This document shows, in pieces, positions 8,800-16,734 of a DNA stretch of 64,000 nt. Origin of the DNA: Chryseobacterium sp. JJR-5R. Its GTDB lineage: Bacteria; Bacteroidota; Bacteroidia; Flavobacteriales; Weeksellaceae. Every line of letters starts with the position of its first letter. The first letter of the stretch is position 1. The stretch spans positions 868,001 through 932,000 of the forward strand of contig NZ_CP139137.1 of assembly GCF_034047335.1 (NCBI RefSeq), given 5' to 3'. Under the pieces are notes generated by a model. It had not been told where the DNA came from and did not search any database. It saw only the letters and a list, made by a program, of their open reading frames with translations. The position numbers and the translations under genes are program-made.

Positions 8800-9492
8800 A
8801 TGTTTAAGACTAAAGATGCTTGGATGAACTTCTTTTATTCATTCGGTGCTGCAATTGTAATTCTTGGAGCTTGGCTTAAAATTACTCACATTACCTTAGG
8901 GCCTATTAATGGTAACATAGCCCTTACCGTGGGACTTATCACAGAAGCAATTATCTTCATCATTTTCGCTTTCGACCCGCCAAAATCAGAAGAGTCTTAT
9001 GCTTGGGAAAATGTGTATCCTGAATTACTGGATAAGCATGCCAACCCAAACCCACTGCATTCAAATAATGCGTCTAAAAATGTTTCCGCTCAGTTTGCTG
9101 AAATGGAAAATTCACTTTCAACCAAATTGGACAAAATGCTTGCCGATGCCAAACTTGATGTTCAGTTATTTGACAGATTAAGAACAGGGATCGATAAATT
9201 TTCAAACTCAGTGGATCAGATCAACCAGACGGTTGACGTATCAGCATCCACTCATAAATATAATGAGCAATTAAATAAAGCAGCTCAGCATATGGAAAGC
9301 ATGAATGCTTTGTATGCCATGCAGCTGGAAAACGGACAGAGACAGTCTGAATTTGCTAAAAAATATGTGCAGGATATGCAGAAGTCTGCTGAACATTCAG
9401 AAAAATTCAATCAAGAATTACAAGGTTTAACATCAAACTTAAATAATCTAAACAGAGTTTATGGTGGTATGCTAACTGCTATGAAATCTTAA
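8800..9492 (+). CDS. gldL: T9SS motor protein GldL
   Basis: 230 residues. Two transmembrane helices lie at about residues 9-30 and 38-58, followed by a long cytoplasmic helical tail with a coiled-coil pattern. With GldM it forms the proton-driven rotary motor in the inner membrane that powers T9SS and gliding. The functionally important membrane residues known from GldL are present: K27 and H30 at the end of helix 1 and E49 in helix 2 (GLITEAII). It lies 66 bp after gldK and 61 bp before gldM, in one operon. Confidence 0.95.
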   Translation: MFKTKDAWMNFFYSFGAAIVILGAWLKITHITLGPINGNIALTVGLITEAIIFIIFAFDPPKSEESYAWENVYPELLDKHANPNPLHSNNASKNVSAQFAEMENSLSTKLDKMLADAKLDVQLFDRLRTGIDKFSNSVDQINQTVDVSASTHKYNEQLNKAAQHMESMNALYAMQLENGQRQSEFAKKYVQDMQKSAEHSEKFNQELQGLTSNLNNLNRVYGGMLTAMKS

Positions 9493-9553
9493 TTCCTAAA
9501 CCATTTCTAAAATTTAACTACTTAATCTTAATTAAACAAACAAAGAAAAGAGA

Positions 9554-11143
9554 ATGGCACAAGGAAAACAGACCCCTCGTCAGAAGATGATCAACCTGAT
9601 GTATTTGGTGTTCATCGCAATGATGGCCCTAAATATTGATGCAGAAATCATCAGATCATATTATGATTCCACTAAAGCGCTTAATGAGACCAGAACTTTA
9701 ACAGAGCGAAAAAACGAAAAGATTTTCGAGAAGACGCTTGAAGCTAAAGCACAGCAGGTACCGGATACTTATGCTCAGCCCTGGGCACAATATCAGGTTT
9801 TAAGGGATAAAATTAATGTATTGGTAAAATCCGCTCAGGAAATCAAAGATCAGCTTAAAAAGAAATCAGAATTCCATGAGAAAGACAAAGCCGGAAAGGA
9901 TATCGATGTAAGCGAGAATTTCGCAGCATTGAACAACAATGAAGCGACAACAGAATATTTCTTTAAGGAAGGAGATGAAAATGCACCTTCAAAAGGTGCT
10001 CTGGATTTAAAAGCCAAAATTGATGACGTAAGAAATTATATCAATTCAACTTTCGGTAACAACCCTCAGTTAAAAGATTTAGTAGAAAGAGCCAATAAAT
10101 CTTTAATCGCGGAATATCCCAAAGGGAAATCTCCTAACGATAAAACGTGGTTCCAGAATAAATTCTATCACCAGCCGTTAATTGCAGCCATCTCTAACCT
10201 GGAGATCATTCAGAATGATGCAAGAAACGTGCAGTCTGACGCATTGGCATTGATGCTTCAGGAAAAAGTAGATGCCAGTATCAAGTTTACCAGCTATGAA
10301 GCAATTGTTTCCGCGCCTGTAGATGTAGTATCCGGTAAGCCGGCTGAAGCAGTAATCATGTTAGGAAACTATTCTAACAGCAACAAGATTTCCATGTCCG
10401 GCGTAAGCAGACAGGAAAACGGAAAAGGATATGCTTCACTTAATACAAGCGGAATAGGAGAACGCACATTAAGCGGAAATATTACTTTAACGGATGCTAC
10501 AGGTAAAGCACAAAGCTTCCCGTTCACGCATACATATAATGTAATTGCAGGTCCTCAGGAAGTAAAACTTCAGAAAGGATTATTGCTTTCTGCAGATAAG
10601 ATGAATGTAATGTACAGAAATCTTGATAACCCTGTATCAGGTTCTATTTTAGGTGCTGACAACGCAAAACTTTCATTATCTGCTCCGGGAGCTACTGTGA
10701 AAAATACAGGTCCTGGAAGATGGGATGTTAAACCTGGTTCCGGAAATGTTCTTAAAATTACATTATCGGGTACAGATCCTTACGGTAAATCTATTTCTCA
10801 GGTATTTGAATACAGAATTAAAAATGTACCGCCGCCACAAGGACAGATCAGAGGGAAGAATATGCTGACAATGCCGGCTGGCTCAGTGGAGAACCAGCAA
10901 CTTCAGGCAGTTATTCCTGACTTTGACTTCCCGGTATCATTCAACGTGACTTCGTTCATGGTAAGGGTTCCTGGCAGAGCATCGATGCAGGTTCAGGGCA
11001 ATTCATTGCAAGGAGCGGCAGGAATGTTCAGAAACCTGAGACCTGGAGACGGTGTATATATCTTTGATATTAAAGCTACGGCTACCGGATTAGGCGGAAC
11101 AATCGTACCGAATATTTCACCTGTATTAATTAATGTTCAATAA
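9554..11143 (+). CDS. gldM: T9SS motor/periplasmic shaft protein GldM
   Basis: 529 residues. A short cytoplasmic start (MAQGKQTPRQKM) is followed by one transmembrane helix at about 13-32 (LMYLVFIAMMALNID) and a long periplasmic part made of helical and then Ig-like beta domains (FPFTHTYNVIAGPQEVKL, YRNLDNPVSG). GldM spans the periplasm and couples the GldL motor to the GldK/GldN ring. Length and domain order match the family. It ends 7 bp before the gldN start. Confidence 0.95.
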   Translation: MAQGKQTPRQKMINLMYLVFIAMMALNIDAEIIRSYYDSTKALNETRTLTERKNEKIFEKTLEAKAQQVPDTYAQPWAQYQVLRDKINVLVKSAQEIKDQLKKKSEFHEKDKAGKDIDVSENFAALNNNEATTEYFFKEGDENAPSKGALDLKAKIDDVRNYINSTFGNNPQLKDLVERANKSLIAEYPKGKSPNDKTWFQNKFYHQPLIAAISNLEIIQNDARNVQSDALALMLQEKVDASIKFTSYEAIVSAPVDVVSGKPAEAVIMLGNYSNSNKISMSGVSRQENGKGYASLNTSGIGERTLSGNITLTDATGKAQSFPFTHTYNVIAGPQEVKLQKGLLLSADKMNVMYRNLDNPVSGSILGADNAKLSLSAPGATVKNTGPGRWDVKPGSGNVLKITLSGTDPYGKSISQVFEYRIKNVPPPQGQIRGKNMLTMPAGSVENQQLQAVIPDFDFPVSFNVTSFMVRVPGRASMQVQGNSLQGAAGMFRNLRPGDGVYIFDIKATATGLGGTIVPNISPVLINVQ

Positions 11144-11150
11144 TAAAACT

Positions 11151-12089
11151 ATGAAAAAACATATTAGCAGTTTTTTAGTGTTGGTTTCGGGATTCATGTT
11201 TTCCCAGACTATCCTGAACGCTTCCTCTCCGGAAGAATTCAGAAAGATGAGAGCTGAGAACAAAATGAAAGTGGGAGATACTGTTATCGACAAAAAAGTA
11301 AAGCCGCTGGAATACGGGTTTGTTGATGAGAAAGATATCCTGAAAAGCATGTTTGTTTGGGAAGTGATTGATATGAACGATAAGATTAATCAGCCTTTCT
11401 ACTATAACAACCCCGACGGATTATTATCTACACAGACGAAATCCCTGTATAAGCTTTTGCTTGACGGAGCATTAAGTGGCGAGATCAAGGAAGTTTATGA
11501 TGATGAAAATTTTGTTCAGAGACTTGATGCTGAGCAGATTAAATCGAGACTGGTTGATGTAAGAGTTGATGACGAAGCAATTAATATCTTAAACAGCGGA
11601 CGGCAGTTAACGGAGCAGGAGAAAAAAGAGCTTACTGACGTATACGAAACTACAACTGAAAAGGTAAAGGTTTTAAAAATGTTCGGTATGTGGTTTATCG
11701 ATAAAAGAGACGGACAGCTGAAGTACAGGCCTTTAGGAATTGCTGCAATGGGTCCTGATCCAAAACTGATCGGCAGAACAACTCCTGACGGACAGCCTTT
11801 GCCTGGTGCAGATGAATTAATTGATCTTTTCTGGGTATATTATCCTAATGCAAGGGACATTTTGGCAAACAATTATGTTTACAACAGAAAAAATACCTCT
11901 GCAGATTTATCTTTCGATGATTTGATTAACGCCAGAAGATTCTCTTCGGTTATCTTTAAATCTTCAGCAGGATTAGGCGATGGAGTTATCAAAGACTATA
12001 TCCCGAGAGATTCTGAAGAACAGTTGGAAGAAAGCGACAGAATTAAGGCGCAGATCCTTCAAATGGAAAATGATATGTGGAATTACTAA
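11151..12089 (+). CDS. gldN: T9SS ring protein GldN
   Basis: 312 residues from the ATG at 11151. An upstream in-frame ATG at 11133 overlaps gldM and would disturb the signal peptide (MKKHISSFLVLVSGFMFSQ), so 11151 is preferred. Family motifs include LKSMFVWEVIDMNDKINQPF, LKMFGMWFIDKRDG and DLFWVYYPNARDIL. GldN/PorN is a periplasmic partner of GldK in the T9SS ring and is essential for secretion. Last gene of the operon. A strong terminator begins 21 bp after its stop. Confidence 0.95.
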   Translation: MKKHISSFLVLVSGFMFSQTILNASSPEEFRKMRAENKMKVGDTVIDKKVKPLEYGFVDEKDILKSMFVWEVIDMNDKINQPFYYNNPDGLLSTQTKSLYKLLLDGALSGEIKEVYDDENFVQRLDAEQIKSRLVDVRVDDEAINILNSGRQLTEQEKKELTDVYETTTEKVKVLKMFGMWFIDKRDGQLKYRPLGIAAMGPDPKLIGRTTPDGQPLPGADELIDLFWVYYPNARDILANNYVYNRKNTSADLSFDDLINARRFSSVIFKSSAGLGDGVIKDYIPRDSEEQLEESDRIKAQILQMENDMWNY

Positions 12090-12110
12090 ATTTCACTTGA
12101 TAATTATAGA

Positions 12111-12136
12111 AAACCTGAGTACTTTTACTCAGGTTT
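12111..12136 (+). terminator. Terminator of gldKLMN
   Basis: An 11-bp perfect stem (AAACCTGAGTA / TACTCAGGTTT, loop cttt) running into a T-tract that ends only a few bases before the next start codon at 12145. Confidence 0.88.
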
Positions 12137-12144
12137 TTTTTATT

Positions 12145-13179
12145 ATGGAGAATGTAGAATATATTATTGTAGGAGACGGATACGCAGCACTTTTTTTTGC
12201 CCATCGGCTGATCAGGGATAAGAAATCATTTGTTTTATTTTCAGAAGGAAGGAAAAGTGCCTCACAGGTTTCTGCGGGAATTATTAATCCTGTAGTTCTT
12301 AAAAAGTTCACCACTTTCTGGAAAGCACAGGAGCAGATTGATTTCCTGAAAGAGTCCATAAAAGAAATTGAAGAATATACAGGAGAAAATTACCTGATTG
12401 ATGCACCTGTCCACAGAATCTTCCATGATGAAAACGAACAGCAGCTCTGGCATAAAAAATCTCAAAAAGATGAGCTCGCAGATTTCTTGGACGAAAATTT
12501 CGATCATTTAGATACCGTAAAAAACGACTTTCATACCGGAAAGGTAAACCAGTCAGCACGATTAAAAGTTAACGCATTTTTCGCAGGGTTATTTAGCTTT
12601 CTGGATAACAGGAAGCAAATTGTTAGAGAAAAATTCGGGTATTCTGAACTGGATACTCAAAATTCAGTTTACAGGAATTATCAATTTAAGAATATTATCT
12701 TTTGTGAAGGAATCGGGGTAAAAGAAAATCCGTTTTTTTCAGACATTCCTCTGCAGCCTAATAAGGGGCACAATATCAAGGTAAAACTTTCCATACCGGT
12801 TCCTGAAAATATAACCTTCAAAAAGAAGCATTTCCTATTTCCGGTACAAAACGGGCTGTATTTTTATGGCGGTACCTATGACAGGGATCAGCTTCATAAT
12901 GATGTTGATGCATCAGCAGTAGAACAGTTAAAAAAAGGGCTAGCCGAGTTCTATCCCCATGGTTTTGAAATCGAGGAAGTAAACTTCGGGTTCAGGCCAA
13001 CGGTAAAAGACCGCAGGCCTATTCTCGGAAGGCATTCTGAATATCAGAACCTCTATGTTTTCAATGGTCTGGGTGCCAGAGGAATTCTGAACGGATGCTA
13101 CTTTTCCAAAAGCCTGTATGATTTCATAGAACATGATATCCCTCTGCATGAAGAAGTTTCCCTGGAAAGATTTCTGTAA
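12145..13179 (+). CDS. FAD-dependent oxidoreductase (DAO family)
   Basis: 344 residues from the ATG at 12145, which starts right before the dinucleotide-binding strand (EYIIVGDGYAALFFAHRL, a GxGxxx pattern). The open frame extends further upstream into gldN, but that part is not protein-like. A conserved late motif (FNFGFRPTVKDRRPILG-like, then GLGARGILNG) is typical of D-amino-acid-oxidase/glycine-oxidase family proteins that bind FAD and oxidise amines. The substrate is unknown. No signal peptide, so cytoplasmic. The gldKLMN terminator sits where its ribosome-binding site would be. Confidence 0.85.
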   Translation: MENVEYIIVGDGYAALFFAHRLIRDKKSFVLFSEGRKSASQVSAGIINPVVLKKFTTFWKAQEQIDFLKESIKEIEEYTGENYLIDAPVHRIFHDENEQQLWHKKSQKDELADFLDENFDHLDTVKNDFHTGKVNQSARLKVNAFFAGLFSFLDNRKQIVREKFGYSELDTQNSVYRNYQFKNIIFCEGIGVKENPFFSDIPLQPNKGHNIKVKLSIPVPENITFKKKHFLFPVQNGLYFYGGTYDRDQLHNDVDASAVEQLKKGLAEFYPHGFEIEEVNFGFRPTVKDRRPILGRHSEYQNLYVFNGLGARGILNGCYFSKSLYDFIEHDIPLHEEVSLERFL

Positions 13180-13344
13180 AGTTCTGCTTAAAACATTTAA
13201 AATTTCTGATTCTACAGCACTGAAAAGAGAAATGCAGGATATCTGAAGCTGTCTGTTAAAACTTAATCATTCTGTAATAACAATCATAATCATACTGTAT
13301 ACGACAAAAAATTCCTTATCTTGAAGTAAAGAATAAAAAATCGT

Positions 13345-13605
13345 ATGGACGAAAATGTATTGGGAATTATAGCAGGGATTCTTACTTCGGTATCAATGAT
13401 CCCGCAGCTTATAAAAGTAATCAAAAGTAAAAACGCTGAAGATCTCTCGTGGGTAATGCTTATGGTCCTTATTTCAGGACTTTCTTTATGGGTATGGTAC
13501 GGATGTATACAAAAAGAGCTTCCGATCATTGTTTCGAATGCTTTTGCAGTTCTGGTGAATATTGCCTTACTGATCTGTTGTGTGATGTATAAGAAAAAAT
13601 CTTAG
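13345..13605 (+). CDS. SemiSWEET/PQ-loop sugar transporter
   Basis: 86 residues with three predicted helices (GIIAGILTSVSMIPQLIKV, WVMLMVLISGLSLWVWYG, IIVSNAFAVLVNIALLICC). The SMIPQLIK segment carries the PQ motif of the MtN3/SWEET family. Bacterial SemiSWEETs are three-helix units of 85-100 residues that dimerise to form a sugar channel in the inner membrane. The length fits exactly. The sugar cannot be read from the sequence. The gene stands alone between the oxidoreductase and convergent lipoprotein genes. Confidence 0.88.
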   Translation: MDENVLGIIAGILTSVSMIPQLIKVIKSKNAEDLSWVMLMVLISGLSLWVWYGCIQKELPIIVSNAFAVLVNIALLICCVMYKKKS

Positions 13606-13683
13606 CATACCTTAAACAGCGAGCACTCCTGCAAAATACAGAAATGCTCTCATTTATAGTGATGTGTTTATTATTGGACTATC

Positions 13684-14124
13684 CTATCTGATCACAAATT
13701 TGGCCAGAGGGGCCATTCTCGCTTTGTTAAGGGTCAGGATATTTCCGTTTACGGAATAATTATCCGCCGTAAGCAGAGCATTGATAAAAGCTTTTTCCGT
13801 TTCCAGATCATCACAGGCAATCATCGTAGACATTCCCTGGTTGAATTTAATCCGCATTGCACCCGGCTTAAGCTCAAAAGTTCCGCTTACACCGTTGCAT
13901 CCTCCGTTTCCTGTATACCGCATATCGGCCGTATTAAGCTTAAAATACGGATTGGCACCAGGATTTTTAAGCTGGATGGGCTGCCCGTTGATTTCAGTCA
14001 GTTTCCATGTTTTTCCCGTAATGTCAGCAGTTGTACTGGTGTTGGAACTTGCCGGCTTGCTTATACAAGAAGCAGTAAACAGAAAGACCAGGAAGGAACA
14101 GCAAATAAATATTGTTTTTTTCAT
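13684..14124 (-). CDS. META-domain (HslJ-like) lipoprotein
   Basis: 146 residues. The signal peptide ends in FTASCISKPASS with a lipobox Cys. The META domain follows: GKTWKLTEINGQPI, YFKLNTADMRYTGNGGCNGVSGTFEL, and IACDDLETEKAFINAL with the typical MAC(D) region. Family knowledge: META/HslJ proteins are small envelope or cytoplasmic proteins linked to heat or novobiocin resistance, with unclear biochemistry. It lies 36 bp downstream of the MliC-like lipoprotein gene on the same strand, and the two may be co-transcribed. Confidence 0.85.
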   Translation of the reverse strand: MKKTIFICCSFLVFLFTASCISKPASSNTSTTADITGKTWKLTEINGQPIQLKNPGANPYFKLNTADMRYTGNGGCNGVSGTFELKPGAMRIKFNQGMSTMIACDDLETEKAFINALLTADNYSVNGNILTLNKARMAPLAKFVIR

Positions 14125-14160
14125 AAAATATCAGGCTTATTATTTATAGTCAATCATTCA

Positions 14161-14559
14161 TTAATAGGAAGCCATTCTTGTACTTCCTGAAGATGCTTTA
14201 TTTTTTTTATGATGGAACATTACCATATTATAACCTTTTCTAAGAAATGTAATATCACCGTTGATATCAGAATACTGATACTCTGCATCTCCTGCAGTGT
14301 ATTCCGGTAACTCATCACTCTTTTTCAGTTCATAAGATTTACCGTTCAAATGGACAGTAATGGTATTTCGGGTTTCGTTAACAGCCACTTCTATCTGATC
14401 ACCGTATTCATCAGTATAGACCTCCTTCATAATTTTATCATGATCAGCATTCTGAATTGCAGTTACATTTTGCAAGTCGATATCCTCTTCTTTTGACGGA
14501 TGTTTACAGGCTGCTGCCGTAAAAAGTATAAGGATAAATACAGGTAATAATTTTTTCAT
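14161..14559 (-). CDS. Small lipoprotein, possibly MliC-like lysozyme inhibitor
   Basis: 132 residues with a lipoprotein signal (LFTAAACKHPSKEED). The mature part has TITVHLNGKSYELKK, then AEYQYSDINGDITFLRKGYN, which follows the pattern of MliC/COG3895 lysozyme inhibitors (NGKxYxL, then xxYSxGxxxFxxKG). META and MliC-like lipoproteins often occur together, which supports the reading, but similarity is short and judged by eye. It would act in the periplasm or at the outer membrane. If MliC-like, it would protect peptidoglycan from host lysozyme. Confidence 0.6.
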   Translation of the reverse strand: MKKLLPVFILILFTAAACKHPSKEEDIDLQNVTAIQNADHDKIMKEVYTDEYGDQIEVAVNETRNTITVHLNGKSYELKKSDELPEYTAGDAEYQYSDINGDITFLRKGYNMVMFHHKKNKASSGSTRMASY

Positions 14560-15066
14560 AGTATGTGATTTGGGATTGCTGCATTATTTAGCATTAAGAT
14601 TCTATAAAATTACGGCTATTATTTAAATAAACTGTTAATTTTACATAAATTAATTAAAAATTATTAATCATATTTAAATTAAATGATAAAATCAGCGGAA
14701 ATAATGCATTTGGAGATTAATTTTATTAATTAATTGAAGATGTTAACGATTGACTCATTGTTGAATTATTTATAAGCAGATTGATTCTCCGTAAGAATAA
14801 ATAACGTTCTCTGAAGTTCATTTTATGATTTATTAACATTTTTCCTATTAATTTCAATGCTTGCTTTAATAACAAATTTGATACCAGAAAGTAAATTAAC
14901 TGGAATTGTAGCTCATAACATTTTGATTGACTGAATTTTGTTGAGCAGCTTGCAAGAAGTCTTTTTAAAGTTTTTAAAGAATTCAGCTAATTTAAAGGAG
15001 TGTTAAATATCGTTAATGAAGATTACAAAAAGTTTGCATCAATTGAAATGTATTCTTACTTAGACA
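14560..15066. other. AT-rich intergenic region without a gene
   Basis: About 500 bp of very AT-rich DNA between divergent genes. No ORF, RNA gene or repeat was recognised. The only signal is the promoter at its right end. Confidence 0.5.
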
Positions 15067-15074
15067 TATATTTG
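15043..15074 (+). promoter_or_regulatory. Promoter TTG-N21-TATATTTG
   Basis: TTG at 15043-15045 and TATATTTG at 15067-15074 precede the start codon at 15085 by only 10 bp, implying a very short leader. Confidence 0.6.
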
Positions 15075-15084
15075 CAGTAACAAT

Positions 15085-15477
15085 ATGAGAACTTACATCG
15101 TATACTTTTTGACAGCGCTTTTTCTGCTTTTCGTAGTGGAAAGCAAGATCAATGTCAAAACTCTGCGAAATGATTATATCTCTCATTCCTCACAAAACTT
15201 ACCCCAGAAAGCCAACCGCTTAAACCAGACTTATGAAAAGCAGACCATTCGGCAGGCACCGGATGATGCAGGAAGTAATTATTCTGTAGAGCTTGCTGAA
15301 GATGACTTTCAGTTTTCAGATACATTGCAGGCCATTGTGGTCTTTGCCGGTATTTTCAGCTTGGCTTATATTTTTGGATTGAAAAGCTTCAAAAAACCGA
15401 AGCAGGCCATTCATGAGTCCCTGTCAGGGTTTTCTACCGTAAAAAAATTCATTCTGATTCGTTCTATCAGGATTTAA
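15085..15477 (+). CDS. Hypothetical membrane protein
   Basis: 130 residues, not recognised. An N-terminal hydrophobic stretch (IVYFLTALFLLFVVE) looks like a signal peptide or anchor. A second hydrophobic segment (LQAIVVFAGIFSLAYIFGL) lies at about residues 73-94 and is followed by a basic tail. The central part is polar. Two membrane segments with a periplasmic loop of about 50 residues are likely. It precedes the RND efflux operon by 167 bp in the same direction, but nothing in it suggests a role in efflux. A clear promoter supports that it is a real gene. Confidence 0.55.
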   Translation: MRTYIVYFLTALFLLFVVESKINVKTLRNDYISHSSQNLPQKANRLNQTYEKQTIRQAPDDAGSNYSVELAEDDFQFSDTLQAIVVFAGIFSLAYIFGLKSFKKPKQAIHESLSGFSTVKKFILIRSIRI

Positions 15478-15644
15478 ATTCTATTTTTCAATATATTTCC
15501 TGCTGACTATCGATGCCGGCAGAGAATATCCTGCGTTGTGCCTGCTGGTAATCAGCACATCGCCATCACCATCGCAATACATCCATACCATTACCATTAC
15601 CATTTCCTATTAAAACATTAACGATTTATATAAACTCTGTAATT

Positions 15645-16727
15645 ATGATGAAAAGAGTTGTCGCAGGCATTGCCTTAAGTAGTCTTTTGTTGCTCAGTTG
15701 CAACAAGAAAAAAGAAGAAAAAGAAGAAGTGTCAGTTTATCCCGTAACCTCTCCGCTGGTGATGGATACGGTAATTGACAAAGAGTATGTAGCCCAGATC
15801 CAGTCTGTAAAGAACATTGAAGTCCGGGCACAGGAAAAAGGTTTTCTTGAGAAAATCTTTGTAGACGAAGGCCAGTTTGTGCATCAGGGGCAGACCCTGT
15901 TCAGGATTATGCCCAAGCTGTATCAGGCAGAAGTATTAAAGGCAAAGGCAGAAGTGGCACAGGCCACCATTGAACTGAAAAATGCAAGTGCATTAGCCGA
16001 TAATAACATTGTCTCCAAAAACGAAAGATCAATGGCTAAGGCCAAACTGGATGCAGCCAGCGCAGAAGCCAAACTTGCACAGATCCATCTGTCGTTCACG
16101 GACATTAAAGCCCCTTTTTCAGGGATTATCAACAGGATTCCCCTGAAACTGGGAAGTTTAATTGATGAAGGTGACCTACTCACTTCACTTTCAGACAATA
16201 CCAATATGTACAGTTATTTCAACGTTTCAGAACCTGAATATTTAAGTTATCAGATGCATGTGGCAGACAGGGGCAGCAGCGAAGTAAGCCTGGTAATGGC
16301 AAACGGGGAAGTGCTTCCTGAAAAAGGCCAGATCCAGACCATTGAAGGGGAATTTGACAACGAAACCGGAAACATCGCCTTCAGGGCAAAATTCCCGAAT
16401 CCCAATAAATTATTGAGAAACGGCGAAACCGGAAAAGTAAGAATGGCATTGCCGCTGAAAAATGCCCTGATCATTCCTCAGAAAGCCACCTACGAAATCC
16501 AGGATCAGAAATATGTTTTTGTAGTAGGAAAAGACGGGGTGGCAAGATCCAGGAACATCAAAGTATCCTATGAGCTTCCTGATGTGTATGTGGTAAGTTC
16601 CGGACTGGAAACAGGAGACCGTGTTTTACTGGAAGGTGTTCAGAAAGTAAAAGATGATCAGAAAGTCCGGACAAAATTCCAGGACCCTAAAAAAGTTCTT
16701 CAGTCATTGAAATTAAAAGCAGAATAG
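15645..16727 (+). CDS. RND efflux periplasmic adaptor (MexA/AcrA family)
   Basis: 360 residues. Lipoprotein signal with LLLSCNKKKEE. Then come the barrel/lipoyl halves (VRAQEKGFLEKIFVDEGQFV, FTDIKAPFSGIINRI), the helical hairpin (AKAEVAQATIELKNASALAD) and the membrane-proximal domain (VFVVGKDGVARSRNIKV). It bridges the inner-membrane pump and the outer-membrane channel of a tripartite multidrug efflux system. First gene of a three-gene operon, 7 bp before the pump gene. Either ATG (15645 or 15648) gives the same signal peptide. Confidence 0.93.
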   Translation: MMKRVVAGIALSSLLLLSCNKKKEEKEEVSVYPVTSPLVMDTVIDKEYVAQIQSVKNIEVRAQEKGFLEKIFVDEGQFVHQGQTLFRIMPKLYQAEVLKAKAEVAQATIELKNASALADNNIVSKNERSMAKAKLDAASAEAKLAQIHLSFTDIKAPFSGIINRIPLKLGSLIDEGDLLTSLSDNTNMYSYFNVSEPEYLSYQMHVADRGSSEVSLVMANGEVLPEKGQIQTIEGEFDNETGNIAFRAKFPNPNKLLRNGETGKVRMALPLKNALIIPQKATYEIQDQKYVFVVGKDGVARSRNIKVSYELPDVYVVSSGLETGDRVLLEGVQKVKDDQKVRTKFQDPKKVLQSLKLKAE

Positions 16728-16734
16728 AAACAGT

